This document shows, in pieces, positions 1 to 9,879 of a stretch of DNA of 64,000 nt. The stretch is from positions 49,355,227-49,419,226 of the forward strand of contig NC_089781.1 of the NCBI RefSeq assembly GCF_040412425.1. Direction: 5' to 3'. Numbering within the stretch: the stretch's first letter is position 1; every line of letters begins with the position of its first letter. This stretch comes from Macrobrachium rosenbergii (taxonomy: Eukaryota > Arthropoda > Malacostraca > Decapoda > Palaemonidae). The translations under genes were made by a program, and so were the position numbers. The notes under the pieces are model-generated. The model searched no databases, had not been told where the DNA came from, and worked only from the letters and a program-made list of their open reading frames with translations.

Positions 1-412
1 TTATGGCAAGGTCGATAGCACGGGCGGCCCGGCTCGGCGATGGGCAGGGAGCAAGCTTCGAGGAGGAACTTTTTTGTGGTGCTGTATGTGAGGTGTGTGT
101 TTGGTACTCGCGAGATGAGTTTTCTGTACCACGTCCTCCGGAAGGGCGTTGAGCACTGTGTCGGCCTGTATTCTGAAGTGGCTCTCCACCCTGCGCAGCC
201 ACATCGATGGGTTCCCCTGCATAAACGGGCGGCAGTTTTACGGTGAGGGCGGCTCACAATTGTGTTGCCCGGCCGTCGGGTGTTCGGGCGCTGGTGTGGA
301 GTTGGGGAGGGCCTCGATGCAGGGGCGGCGCGGGTGTGATGGGAGGTAGGTAAACCTCCGAGTCCGCGGGGTCCGCCTTTAACTGCATGAAGGAGGGGAT
401 ATCCGCGTCCAT
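1..412 (-). pseudogene. K gag N-terminal fragment
   Basis: The likely start is an ATG at 412 (minus), in a context resembling the Gag start of element J (MDADIPS against MDTDIPP). An in-frame TGA interrupts the early part and a frameshift separates it from the segment near 222-130 carrying WLRRVESHF and NALPEDV. Those motifs recur in the Gag of C and B (for example WFYRVEWQF and NALPEEI), the capsid-like region of this clade. The gene is broken and also cut by the window edge. Confidence 0.65.
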
Positions 413-628
413 GCTCGCTCCTTTGACCCCTTACTGGAGTGGGGTACTCGCGTCAGTACGCACTTTTGTGCGCTGTGTGGTTCCGCTAGTGACGCTGGTG
501 GGGTACGCCGACGAGAGTCAGCACGCTCAAACGCTGGTTACAGCGCCGTGTTTAGGCCGTTAAGAGCGTTTTGGAGAAATCCTGGAGCCAAGACTAAGTC
601 GCCGTGTCGGTCCGTTAATGGCTCTGGG

Positions 629-646
629 ATACTCCGGGGGTCACCA
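629..646 (-). other. K primer-binding site, tRNA-Trp type
   Basis: On the minus strand this begins TGGTGACCCCCGG, one base after the LTR end. The first bases are complementary to the 3' end of arthropod tRNA-Trp (TGACCCCG before CCA). CsRn1-clade elements are known to use tRNA-Trp. The similarity decays after about 11 bases. Confidence 0.6.
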
Positions 647-647
647 C

Positions 648-1072
648 TGTAAGGTGTCAAAGAAACGAGCGGGTAAAAGTTACTGCTACTTTATTACAGA
701 TCCAGGCAGTTTATATGGCGGCCGACTGACACTGGCCCGCGAGAGACAATGGAATTGACTGTGACCTGAGGTCGAAACAATAAACAATAATATGCAGTGA
801 ACGAGTACAAATTACAATACAAAACATACAGAACTACAAAATGGATACAGTCTTGATGCCTGTGAATGAAGAAACATGTGATACACAATGTGTGACATTT
901 GTATAAATACGCATAAAGTAAAAATGGTTAAAAATGCGTGACCTGGCACGTTTTAGGTGTGACTAATTGAGTTTGAAGAAAATGGGAAGTCACCAAAGAA
1001 AACATGCTCAGCGGAGACTTAATTAATGGCGCCGCCGAAACACTACGCTGGCGCCGATGTGGTGACTTTACA
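648..1072 (-). repeat. K 5' LTR
   Basis: On the minus strand the LTR starts TGTAAAGTC at 1072 and ends ACA at 648, just before the primer site. It shares blocks with the LTR fragments at 26577-26924 and 60168-60557, including TGACCTGAGGTCG and the AT-rich 3' end. The first 60 bases hold GC-rich sequence not seen in the J LTR, so this is a distinct subfamily or a rearranged start. Confidence 0.7.
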
Positions 1073-1398
1073 AGTGGTTCAGTTGTTGGAGTTCGTTTAC
1101 GGCGCTGTCTGTCTGTCTGTCGGGAGTTTTTCGGAATTGGGGAATTGGGAAGTCTTGGGCAGTTGAGGTCAAACCTTGAAAGTGGACGGGGAGTTCGTCT
1201 GTTTTTTTTTGTATTAACATTAATGGTTCACGTGTCTCTTCTTTTTTTTCGTTTGTTGTTGGTGGAGGGTCGGTTTTAAGTTTTTTGTGGTTTTTGTGTG
1301 CTGTGATTGGCGACTGTGGACCTTTATCCATCTCCAGCAACCGAAGATCGGGGTGAGTGTTGTGTGTTGTTTTGTTTGTGGGTTTGAATTCCACCACA
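1073..1398 (+). repeat. L 5' LTR, 5'-truncated
   Basis: From AGTGGTTCAG this aligns to the 3' LTR (about 8653-8961) through the run of CTGT repeats to the shared end CCACA. The first ~130 bases of the LTR, including the (GA)n tract, are missing because element K abuts here. A short duplication (GGAATTGGGGAATTGGGA) and a few substitutions distinguish it from the 3' LTR. Confidence 0.8.
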
Positions 1399-1405
1399 TT
1401 ATATT

Positions 1406-1423
1406 TGGCGCCCAACGTGGGGC
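1406..1423 (+). other. L primer-binding site, tRNA-Lys(CUU)
   Basis: The 18 bases TGGCGCCCAACGTGGGGC are exactly complementary to the 3' end of animal tRNA-Lys(CUU) (the Lys1,2 isoacceptor). It lies seven bases after the LTR end. The same site with one change is in D at 35047-35064. This is a primer site, not a tRNA gene. Confidence 0.9.
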
Positions 1424-1480
1424 AGCTGGTGTTGCAGCTGCAATTGAGATTGGTGGCTGGTAGTGTGACTGAAGAGAAGG

Positions 1481-3320
1481 ATGGAAGAGGAACTGGTGAG
1501 GTTGAGAGAGGAGAATACGTGGTTGAGGGGTGAGAATGAGAGATTGAGGCCTCAGTTGGAGGAGATGGGGGTAATGCTAAGGAGTGCAAAAGAAGAAATG
1601 AAAGAGGAGATGAAAGAGGGGGTGAAAGAGTCTGAAGAAAGAATGGATAAGAAGTTAGAGTCTGCAGTAAGCAGGATGCAGGAAATGATGAAGGGAATGT
1701 TAGGGAGTTCTTTGGAGAAGGGGCTGTTGGAGGCAGGTCCTCTGGAACGTGTGAAGGGGCAAGAGAGAAAGAAAAGGAGGAAGAAGTGAATGGAAGCGTG
1801 AGTGATGAAAGTGATGTGGAAATAGGAAGTAAGAAACGAGAGAATGAGAGGCAGGGTAAGGAAAAGGGGAATGAAAAGCAAGGGAAGGAACAGAGGGAAA
1901 GTAAGGATAAGTCAGGGGAAGAAGAAGGGAAGAAGGGAAAAGGAAAGGAAACTGGTAAGAAGGGTAAGGAAGTGGGAAAGGTAGGAAAGAAGGGAGAGGG
2001 TAAAGGCAGTAGTGATAGTGAGGTGGATGGAGGTGAATGGATAAAAGTGGATAAAAAGAGGGGGAAGAAGAGTGTAATGAGTAAGATGAATGTAAGTGCG
2101 GAAGTGGACTCTTTGTATTCGGAAGAGGGTATGAAAGGACAGAGTGAAAGTAGCGAAAGTGAGAGTGAAAGTGAGAAAGAAGTGAGAAAGGCTATGTATG
2201 TGAGGGAGGTACCCTGGTGTGAAAGGTATAATGAGTATGGAAGTAGGGATGTGCATGATTTCTTTAGGGAGTATGAAAGGTTTTGTCAGGATAAGTATGG
2301 GGAGAGTAAGAGAGTGTGGGCACGAGAATTAGGAGAATATTTGACTGGGTTTTTGCTTGATATGTATAGGGTTATTATGAGTGTGGGAGATGTTGAGTAT
2401 GACAAGGTGAAAGCTAGACTAGTTGAGCAAGCGAGGGCGTATGAAAGCGAAAGTGTTAAGTATAAGAGGAAGAATGAATTTGATGAGGCAAGAATGAAAG
2501 CTGGGGAAACCTTGTCACTGTATGCTTGTAGGCTGGAGACGTTGGCAAGGAAGAAGTTTGGGGATGATGGGATAGATGAATGTAAGGAGTTAGTACGGAA
2601 GTTGTTAGGGACAGTGCCAGATGGAGTTAGAGAATTTGTGAACTTGAAGCGGAAGGAGAAGAAAAGATGGACGAGTGAAAGGTTGACTTGGGGAGAAATT
2701 TTGGAAATTGTAGAAGATTATGAGCTTGACAGGGTTATAAAAGAGAGCAGAAGTGTGAGTGTAAGGGCTGGGGTAGATGAGAGAGTGCCAGAGTTTGGAA
2801 GCTTTAGGGATGCAGTGTTGAGGGCCCAATGAGAATGGCCGATAGTGTAATAGATAGGAGTGTAATAGCAAGTAATGTGGAGGTGCCAGTGAGGATGAAT
2901 GGTGGGTTTGTAAGGGAACAACAGGTTGGACGGGTTAGGGATAGTAGTGTACAAAGGGGAAGGTCGGTGAGTGGAAGTCGAGCGAGGTGTTTTAGATGTG
3001 GAAAGGAAGGACATACAAAGAATGAGTGTAAGTGGGCTTTAGGAGCGTGTTTCGGGTGTGGGCAGTCGGGACATTTGGTAAGAGAGTGTACGAAAGATAG
3101 GGGGGTTAAATGCTACAGGTGCGGACAGGTGGGTCATATTGCTAATGGTTGTAGGGGTATCCGAGTGAATGTAATATGTGGCAACTGTGGTAAGAATGGG
3201 CATTATGCGAGAATGTGTTCAGAACCGAGAGCGAAGTGTGTCGAATGTGGAATGGAAAGGCATGTATCAAGTGTATGTAGACGAAAGAGGGTGACTGTGA
3301 CAGCGAATTCGGAAAACTGA
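1481..3320 (+). pseudogene. gag: L gag: coiled coil, capsid-like region, five zinc knuckles
   Basis: The start is the ATG at 1481 (MEEELVRLREEN). Residues 1-100 are a heptad-rich coiled coil and are followed by a very Lys/Glu/Ser-rich linker, an alpha-helical capsid-like part (2200-2800) and five CX2CX4HX4C knuckles between 2990 and 3290. Knuckle starts: CFRCGKEGH, CFGCGQSGH, CYRCGQVGH, CGNCGKNGH, CVECGMERH. Gag packages the RNA and forms the particle. The reading frame shifts near 1730-1790, and again near 2822, where one G is missing from a GGGGCCC run that D retains. It ends in TGA at 3318-3320. Confidence 0.85.
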
Positions 3321-3341
3321 GTGTGAAGGGGGTTCAAATGG

Positions 3342-4010
3342 GTGGATCCTCCAGGATGCAAGCGGTGCGTGATGCATGTACGTGAGGGGTTGTTGCATGA
3401 GGGAGGCTTTGCTGGAAAGACTGACGAGTGCATGAGTGTGCAAGTGTGTTGTAAGGGAGTAAGATTGATTGCGTTAATAGATACCGGGTGTAGTATGAAT
3501 GTCATATTTAAGAATGGATGTGAGAAATTGAGGAATACGTGTGAAATTAGGAACTGTCAGGGGGAAGTAAGAGGGATTGGAAATTTAGGGGTAGCAGTGA
3601 TTGGAAGAGTGTGTGAACGGTTAGAAATTGGGGGTGTAATGATGGATGAAAGTGATTTTTGTGTGATTGAGAGTACGAATGATAAATATGATATTTTGTT
3701 GGGATGTAAGTTTTTGGAAAAATGCGGGATGGTGGTCCGTCCTAGTATGAATGTAATTGAATTACATATGAAAGGGGATGTGCTTGGGGATTTGTATTTG
3801 GGGAAGGATGGTAGGGTTGAGCAAAAATTGTGGAAGAGAGTGCCTGTAATTGCGACAGAGAGGGTAAAAGTGCCACATGAGATTGGAGAAGTTGTGAGTG
3901 TGAAAGTGGCATGGCCGGATAGCCTCGGAATAGCCAACAATGATAATTGTGAGTATGCAGTTGAGGGTATAGACGTAAATAAATTAGTCAGGGCAAATGT
4001 GTGTATATGA
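3342..4010 (+). pseudogene. L pol, first aspartic protease domain (PR1)
   Basis: The segment carries a retropepsin active site LIDTGCSMNVI (about 3467-3499) and the partner hydrophobic-hydrophobic-Gly motif DILLGCKFLEK (about 3690-3725). Together these are the expected length and order for a Ty3 protease that matures Gag and Pol. It is in the same frame as the zinc-knuckle ORF only because a 2-base deletion near 3370 (GCGTGATGC where D has GCGTGTGATGC) moved it; the ancestral pol frame was -1 relative to gag. It ends in another frame break near 4005. Confidence 0.8.
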
Positions 4011-5670
4011 TGGGGTTTTGAACATGGGAGATCCGAGGGTATATATAACGTCATTGCCGAGTGTCAGGAAGAAGCGGGTCCGAGGAATATGTGAGGGAGA
4101 TTGTGTGGGAATATTACGTACATTGGTGAATGTGGATGATGAGAGGTACGTGAAGGTATGGCAGGTGATGACAGGTGATTTGAAAGGAGTTAATGATTGG
4201 ACGTATGAGGAGTTGAAAGAAAGAGTAAAGGTAGATGAAAATGTAAGTGATAACGTAAGAGAACGATTGAGGAGAATGTTGTGGGATAGGCAGGGGGCGT
4301 TGAGTCGTGGGGACGAGGATTTTGGGGGATCGAAGCTTCCAGAATTTAAAATAGTTCTGGAAGACGACACCCCCATATATCAGCGTCCCCGACATTTTTC
4401 TCCGTCTATCAATCATGAGATAGAGGAGCAGTGTGAGGAGCTTGAGAGGGTGGGAGTGATTGAAAGGAGTACGAGCGCCTGGAATAGCCCCATTGTACCA
4501 TACGTAAGCCAGATGGAAGTTTGCGAATGTGCGTGGATTATCAGAAGGTGAATGAAGTAACTGTGAAAGAGCGATTCCCGATGAATGTGGTGTCTGATTG
4601 TGTGTACAAGATGAATGGAATGAAAGTGTTTACAAAATTAGATCTGGTAAGGGGCTATTACCAGATGCCTCTGGAGGAGGGGAGCAGGCATATTACGGCC
4701 TTTTCTAGTAGTTCCTGCCACTACCAGTTCCGGAGATTAAGTTTCGGACTGGCTAATGCGCCTGCTGCCTTCCAAAGGGCAATGAATGTGGTTCTGGCTG
4801 GGTTTGATCGCAAGAAGGTAACTGTTTTTATAGATGATATTTTGATTGCGAGTGAGACTGTAGAAGAGAATATGGAACTGCTTGAACGAGTGTTAGAAAG
4901 GTTGGAAGAAGTAGGAATAAAAATAAAACTTGGAAAGTGTGCTTGGTTGGCTGGGGAGGTGGAATTCCTAGGGCATATGGTGAGTGGAAGAGGTGTAAGG
5001 AAGAGTGATAAGTTCGTGAACAAGGTAAGGGAATTTCCACGTCCCCGGACCGTGCGTGAGTTGAAAGGATTTTTAGGTTTAATTGAGTTTGGAAGGAAGT
5101 TTATAAAAGATTGTTCGGGGATCGGAAAACCACTTACTGAATGGACGGGGAAGAGAAATTGTACAAGATTAAAATGGGATGAGCGAATGATCAAAGCGTT
5201 CGAGAGATTGAAAGAGGAGGCTGCAAGAGACGTGACGTTGGCTTTCCCGGACTATAGTGAGACTGTGAATAAACTAGAACTGTATACAGATGCAAGTAAA
5301 TATAGTATGGGAGGATGCCTGGTACAAATGCAGAAGGCGAATGGGGAAGAACAATTGAGAGTAATTGCGTATGTGAGCAAGGCGTTTGGAAGGGCAGAGT
5401 TGAAATATTTGGTGATTGAAAAGGAATTGGCTGCTATAATGTTTTGTGTGAAAGCATTAAAAGTATTTTTGTATGGGGTGGATTTTGTAATACGGACGGA
5501 CCATCGACTGCTAGTATATATGGTTAAAAAAGAGAGTGCGAATGCTAGAATTGCGAGAACGATAGAGGATTTGAATGAGTTTAGTTTTAAGGTAGAGTAT
5601 GTACAAGGTAGACAGAATGTTGTTGCAGATGCTATGTCGCGTATGTGGACTGAACGAGATGATAGGGTTA
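3997..5670 (+). pseudogene. pol: L pol, reverse transcriptase and RNase H
   Basis: The RT starts with a linker ending LEDDTPIYQRPRHFSP (near 4360), followed by a frame break at about 4515. Then come CVDYQKVNEVT, FTKLDLVRGYYQM, FGLANAPAAFQRAM and the active site VFIDDILIA (about 4828-4850). The active site is F-IDD rather than the usual Y-VDD, still with both catalytic Asp. LGHMVSG and FLGLIEFGRKFI complete the thumb region. RNase H follows with LYTDASKYSMGG, EKELAAIMF, RTDHRLL and VVADAMSR (about 5278-5640). It copies element RNA to DNA in the particle. Confidence 0.9.
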
Positions 5671-6159
5671 GGAGCGACTGGGACCCGGACCAAGTACCTG
5701 TAGGATTTGTAGTAAAGCAACAGTATGTAGGGGAGAATCGAGTGTGGGAATGTCTGTTTGGGGGGTTGAGTAATTTGGAAACAAATGGGTTGATTGACGG
5801 AGTACCTGCAAGCATGAATGAGTTACGTGAAAAGGTGATGAGTGAAATGCCGGAAGGAGGAGTGCGCAAGGAAGGAAGGGAATTAGATGAGGAGGAAAAG
5901 TTAGTGAAAGTGTTGTTGGTAGTGGCTGAAATATTTAAAATTACAGTACGATTGTTCTTTGGATGGAATAGGCCGGTGGAGTATAAAGGAGGGGTGAATG
6001 AAAATGGTACGAATGTAATTTTAAATGTTCAATGTGGAAAGGATAATTGTAGATGGCTGGTTAAGAAAGGTGATAGTGAGGAAAATGAGGGAATAAGGGG
6101 TACGGTTGAGAATATCGTTGAAGATGAATGCGATGAGGATGGTTGTGAGGAAGCTAAGA

Positions 6160-6512
6160 AGGTGAATGTAGCCGTGAGAGCGTGTATGCATGAAGCGAAA
6201 GGTAAATTAGTAACGAATGTAGTAGTGAATCAGAGTGAATATTGTAGTTTGGTAGATACGGGAGCACAAGTGTCGTTAGTGAGTAGTACAGTAGTTAGTG
6301 AATTGGAAAGGTGCGATTGGGATATAAAAAGAAAATCAACGAGTGTAAGGATACATGGTTTGGGACAAGGGAGTGTGTTAGTATGGGAGGAGGTACAATT
6401 AAAAATTCAGTTAGGGGGATTTGAAATAATACATAATTTTGTAGTCATGGATGAGAATGATATGCCAACATGTTTTTATTAGGAACTGATTTTATGAGAA
6501 TGCATGATATAA
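6160..6512 (+). pseudogene. L pol, second aspartic protease-like domain (PR2)
   Basis: Between RNase H and integrase there is a second retropepsin-like unit: YCSLVDTGAQVSLVSS (about 6240-6285), VRIHGLGQG, VWEEVQLKIQLGGFEI and, after one missing T near 6475, the motif LLGTDFM. The DTGA plus LLGTDF pattern is complete for an aspartic protease half-dimer. A separate complete DTG protease is already present at 3342-4010. Whether PR2 is catalytic is unknown; it could be a duplicated or captured domain. An Asp/Glu-rich spacer precedes it. Confidence 0.75.
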
Positions 6513-6800
6513 GTGTGGATGTCGGGAGGGAATTTTAGGAAAGGGCGGCAGGAAATAACGAAGGTTAAAGGAGGCGATGTGTCTAAAACTAGTTTTGTAG
6601 GTATGGTAGATATTGCAAGGAGTGAAAATGATTTGTTGAGTGAAGAGGAAATTAAGCAGATGCAAAGTCAGTGCATGAGAATAAGTATGTTAAGAGAGTG
6701 TGTGTTAAGAGGGTGTAAGAGTAGGAAATTGGCCGTCTGAGTTAGAATTCTATAAGCGAAGTGCTAAGAATTTGTTGTATGTAAAGGTATAGTTTATTTT
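6513..6800 (+). pseudogene. L pol linker between PR2 and integrase
   Basis: A short readable stretch (about 6513-6740) contains SEEEIKQMQSQC and ends in a stop; no recognised domain. The stretch to 6800 continues toward the integrase zinc finger in another frame. It corresponds to the usual spacer before the HHCC domain. Confidence 0.5.
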
Positions 6801-8476
6801 TTGCATCAGGACGGAATGTGGGATGGGGAAGTGTATGTGCCAGTGTTTTCGGAAGATGCAGCCGTGGGTATGTGTTTATTAGTGCATGATAGGTTTGGGC
6901 ATCTGGGGAAAAATAAATTATGGGAATGCATGAGAGAGAGATTGTATGTGCCTGAATTGAATAAAATTTGTGCGGATGTAGCGATTACGTGTGCGGACTG
7001 TCAGAAGGGTATCAAAGTGTGCATGCGAATCCACCTGTGTTGCGATTGCAGATGAAAGAGTTATTTGAGATGGTTGTGATTGATTGTGTGTCGTTGCCTG
7101 TGACTGCTAGAGGACATGTGGGAATGGTTGTAATGGTAGATCATTTGAGTAAGTTTGCATATGCAGTAGCGATTCGGAACAAAAAGAGTGAGACTGTAGC
7201 GAGAATGGTGGATCAAGTGATGTTGCCAATGTGTGTGTGCAAGCCGACGCGAATGTTGAGTGACAATGGGCCTGAATTTGTTGGATGGGAGTTTGAGCAA
7301 ATGTTGCGTGATTGGGGCATAGAGCATGTGTACTCTACGCCGTATATGCCCAGTGCGAATGGATTGGCGGAACGAACGGTGAGAACGTTGACAGAGATAT
7401 TATGTATGATGAGTGAATGTGATAATGATTGGGATGTAAATGTTGGGCGAGCGTTGTGGGTATACAACGCCACCGTGCATAAGGGTATTGGTATGTCTCC
7501 GTGTAAATATGTATTAAATTTTGAAAAGATAGTGAGACCGAGATTGGGTATATCTGAGAGTGATAGGGAGGCATGGAAGAAGGCACATGAGAGGTTCGAA
7601 AGTTACAAGGTGGGCGAGAAAGTGTTGAAAGAAGTAATCGAGAAAGGGCGGTTGAGTGTAAATAAAGTGCGTGAAAAATTTGAGGGTCCGTATGAAGTGT
7701 TGGAAGTTGGTCCCAGTGGGCTTAGTTATGTTGTAGGGGAAGTATGTGTAGATGGTAGTGTGAGAGAAATACGAGCGCATCATAACCAATTGCGTAGATG
7801 GAAGGATGTACCGGAATATGTGAGAGAGAATGGGGTGTATAAATGGTTGAAATCGAATGTGGGTGAACCAAGTATGCATGAGAGCTTGTGTATGGAGGAT
7901 CAGCAATTTGTTTTGATAGAGTATGGTAGAAAACGTAAGAAAGGGATGAACGTAAGTGAAAGGAGTGATCATAAGTTGTGTGATAGGGGTGTGAGTGCCA
8001 AAGTGAAAATGAGTGATAAAGCGTGTAATACGGATGAATGGGATGGTATGAATAGAACGTATAGCATATGCGGGTTTGATATAACTGAGTTGACTGAACG
8101 TGTAGGGGTGAGTGAACGGTTGGAGGTGAGCGAAAGTGTAAGAGTAAGAGAGCGTAGCAGTGATAGACCAGTGATTGAAAGCATGAATGAATCGTTGCAA
8201 GAATTGGAAAGGTCAATGAGCGAATGGGATGAGTTAGTTGAAGAATTGGGGGAGGTATTTGGGAATGAGTTAGAGGGTATAGATGAGATTGTGGATGAAA
8301 TTGAGAGTGGTAATAGTGAAGAAGATAGCGTGAATCTGAGAGAGAATGGAGGGGAAGATGTGAATTTGAATGTTGCTAGAAGAGAGAATGATTCTGAGAG
8401 AATGACTGCGTGCCCGCGAACGCGATCTAGAGGACCTGCTAGTGAGCATCCGTGGGTGTTGCGTAAGGCGATTTGA
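6801..8476 (+). pseudogene. L pol, integrase and acidic C-terminal tail
   Basis: The HHCC finger is seen as LVHDRFGHLG and ITCADCQKG (6880-7010). A frame break near 7010 leads into the core: VVIDCVSLP, MLSDNGPEF and GLAERTVR give the D, D and E of the catalytic triad (about 7074, 7258 and 7366). A GPY/F-like module, KFEGPYEVLEVG, is at about 7675-7710. A tail of about 220 residues rich in Glu/Ser/Arg follows and ends RTRSRGPASEHPW. Integrase joins element DNA to the chromosome. Confidence 0.85.
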
Positions 8477-8496
8477 ATGCAGTGTGAAAGGTGTTG

Positions 8497-8568
8497 GTTG
8501 GGAAATGCTAAAAGGGGGGAGAATTCTAGAGGGATGAATAAATTTGTTTGTATTTAGCATTTCCCAAC
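8497..8568 (+). promoter_or_regulatory. Hairpin bracketing the polypurine tract and LTR start of L
   Basis: A perfect 16-base inverted repeat (GTTGGGAAATGCTAAA at 8497-8512 and its complement at 8553-8568) encloses the purine-rich tract AAAGGGGGGAGA (8511-8522) and the first ~30 bases of the 3' LTR. One arm is internal to the element and the other is in the LTR. The same arrangement is conserved in D (32382-32452). The purine tract is where plus-strand DNA synthesis should start. Confidence 0.8.
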
Positions 8569-8572
8569 GTTT

Positions 8573-8636
<64 letters not shown>

Positions 8637-8961
8637 TGTAATTGTCATTGTGAGTGGTTCGGTTGTTGGAGTTCGTTTACGGCGCTGTCTGTCTGTCTGT
8701 CAGGAGTTTTTCGGAATTGGGGAAGTCTTGGGCAGTTGAGGTCAAACCTTGAAAGTGGACGGGGAGTTCGTCTGTTTTTTTTGTATTAACATTAATGGTT
8801 CATGTGTCTCTTCTTTTTTTTCGTTCGTTGTTGGTGGAGGGTCGGTTTTAAGTTTTTTGTGTGCTGTGATTGGCGACCGTGGACCTTTATCCATCTCCAG
8901 CAACCGAAGATCAGGGCGAGTGCTGTGTGTTGTTTTGTTTGTGGGTTTGAATTCCGCCACA
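8523..8961 (+). repeat. L 3' LTR
   Basis: It runs from ATTCTAGAGGG, directly after the polypurine tract, to CCGCCACA. Boundaries were set by comparison with the two D LTRs, where a 4-base target duplication fixes the ends. It contains the hairpin arm, the (GA)n tract and the CTGT-rich segment shared with the 5' LTR. Its right edge touches gag-protease sequence of element P. Confidence 0.85.
8576..8632 (+). repeat. (GA)n microsatellite inside the L LTR
   Basis: About 28 uninterrupted GA repeats. Equivalent tracts lie at the same LTR position in both LTRs of D, so the tract is part of the element. Confidence 0.98.
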
Positions 8962-9879
8962 ACACAGCAGTGCCACTGTCAATCTCAAATGGAACTAAAT
9001 TCTGATTAATACTGAAATAAAATTCATCAGAATTAAGAGCAAAAATCTTTCCTTTAACCATTAACAATCTATCATCACTGTTGTCTTCATAATCATCAAT
9101 AGTTTTTACAGCCTTCTTACCTTCAGCCCTACTATTGGAAGCCTTATACCTAGGTTTAACACTACTAGGCCTATGAAGATACAAATCTTTGTTTGCCTCT
9201 CTACACACCCTTTTTAGATGACCTTTCCTTTTACAAATGTTACAAGTCAGATCTTTAAACCAACAGTCTATACTCTCATGAGAAAAACCACAATGCTTAC
9301 AAGATGACTTTTCTTTTCTCACTGAACTAACCTGTGGCTGTGATTCGTTCCTCTCACCCACAAAAGCTTTTTCCATGTTCAAAATTCTTTCTAAAACTGC
9401 ACTAGAGGTCATAGCTTTTCGGTGAAGATTCAAAGCAACTAAATTGGGAAAATATACTGCATTGTCCACTGCCATAAACAACTGATCTCTGACTCTTGAA
9501 TCGAAATGATTACCAAAATTGCAATCTTTTGCTAAAGCCTTGAGGTCAAACTATTCACTGTCTCATCCCTCCTTTTTTTTCTTTGTTGAAAAGCTATTAG
9601 GCTACGATGATAAGAAGGTTTCACAATGTAATGTGATTTCAATACAGCTACAAGGTCATCGTAAGTCTTTGTATGGGGTAAATCAGGAGCACACAAATTA
9701 CCCACTACACTAAAAACATCAGTTCCAATCGACACTAGCAAAACATTTTTCTTTTTGTTATCTTCCTCCATTCCAAGATTACTAAAATTAGCTTCTAATA
9801 AACTAAGCCAAAGATCCAAGGTTATCTGAGAAGAATTAAAAGGATCAATCTTAATCTGAGTAGGCCTAGTCGTCGCCAT
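8962..9879 (-). pseudogene. Element P: Mag-like Ty3 gag to protease start
   Basis: On the minus strand Gag probably starts at the ATG at 9879 (MATTRPTQIKIDPFN). It has a capsid-like helical region with WLSLLEANFSNLG and SYHRSLIAFQQRK, then a frame break near 9540, then zinc fingers CKHCGFSHESIDC and CNICKRKGHLKRVC near 9300-9200. It ends with VPFEIDSGTAV, the start of a D-S-G protease. The coding sequence stops abruptly at L's LTR end, as if L inserted here or a deletion joined them. The assignment to the Mag group rests on the Gag style and the primer site. Confidence 0.75.

Larger units (their letters stand above)
1..1072 (-). mobile_element. Element K: CsRn1-type Ty3 retrotransposon, 5' end only
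   Basis: Reading on the minus strand, this holds a 5' LTR, a primer-binding site, a leader and the start of gag; the rest lies beyond the left edge. The layout matches the better preserved element J at the right end of the window, including the start of Gag and the LTR end. The outer end of the LTR directly touches sequence that aligns to the middle of L's LTR, so K appears to have inserted into L's 5' LTR. The matching target duplication would be outside the window. Confidence 0.75.
1073..8961 (+). mobile_element. Element L: Ty3-type LTR retrotransposon, tRNA-Lys primed
   Basis: Order on the plus strand: truncated 5' LTR, primer site, gag, protease, reverse transcriptase, RNase H, a second protease-like domain, integrase with a GPY/F-like end, a long acidic tail, polypurine tract and 3' LTR. 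The order protease-RT-RNase H-integrase is the Ty3/Metaviridae order. Several single-base indels break gag and pol, so this copy is inactive. Codons and third positions are strongly A/G-rich on the coding strand, unlike the GC-rich CsRn1 elements nearby. D at 31943-35558 is a deletion derivative of the same family. Confidence 0.9.

Noticed and set aside
1406..1423. tRNA-Lys-like sequence as a tRNA gene
   Set aside because: Only the 18 bases complementary to the tRNA 3' end are present, right after an LTR; it is a primer site.
7514..8200. Minus-strand ORFs of 160-230 residues opposite L pol
   Set aside because: Low-complexity antisense readings of A/G-rich coding sequence; no domain, and the plus strand carries integrase motifs.
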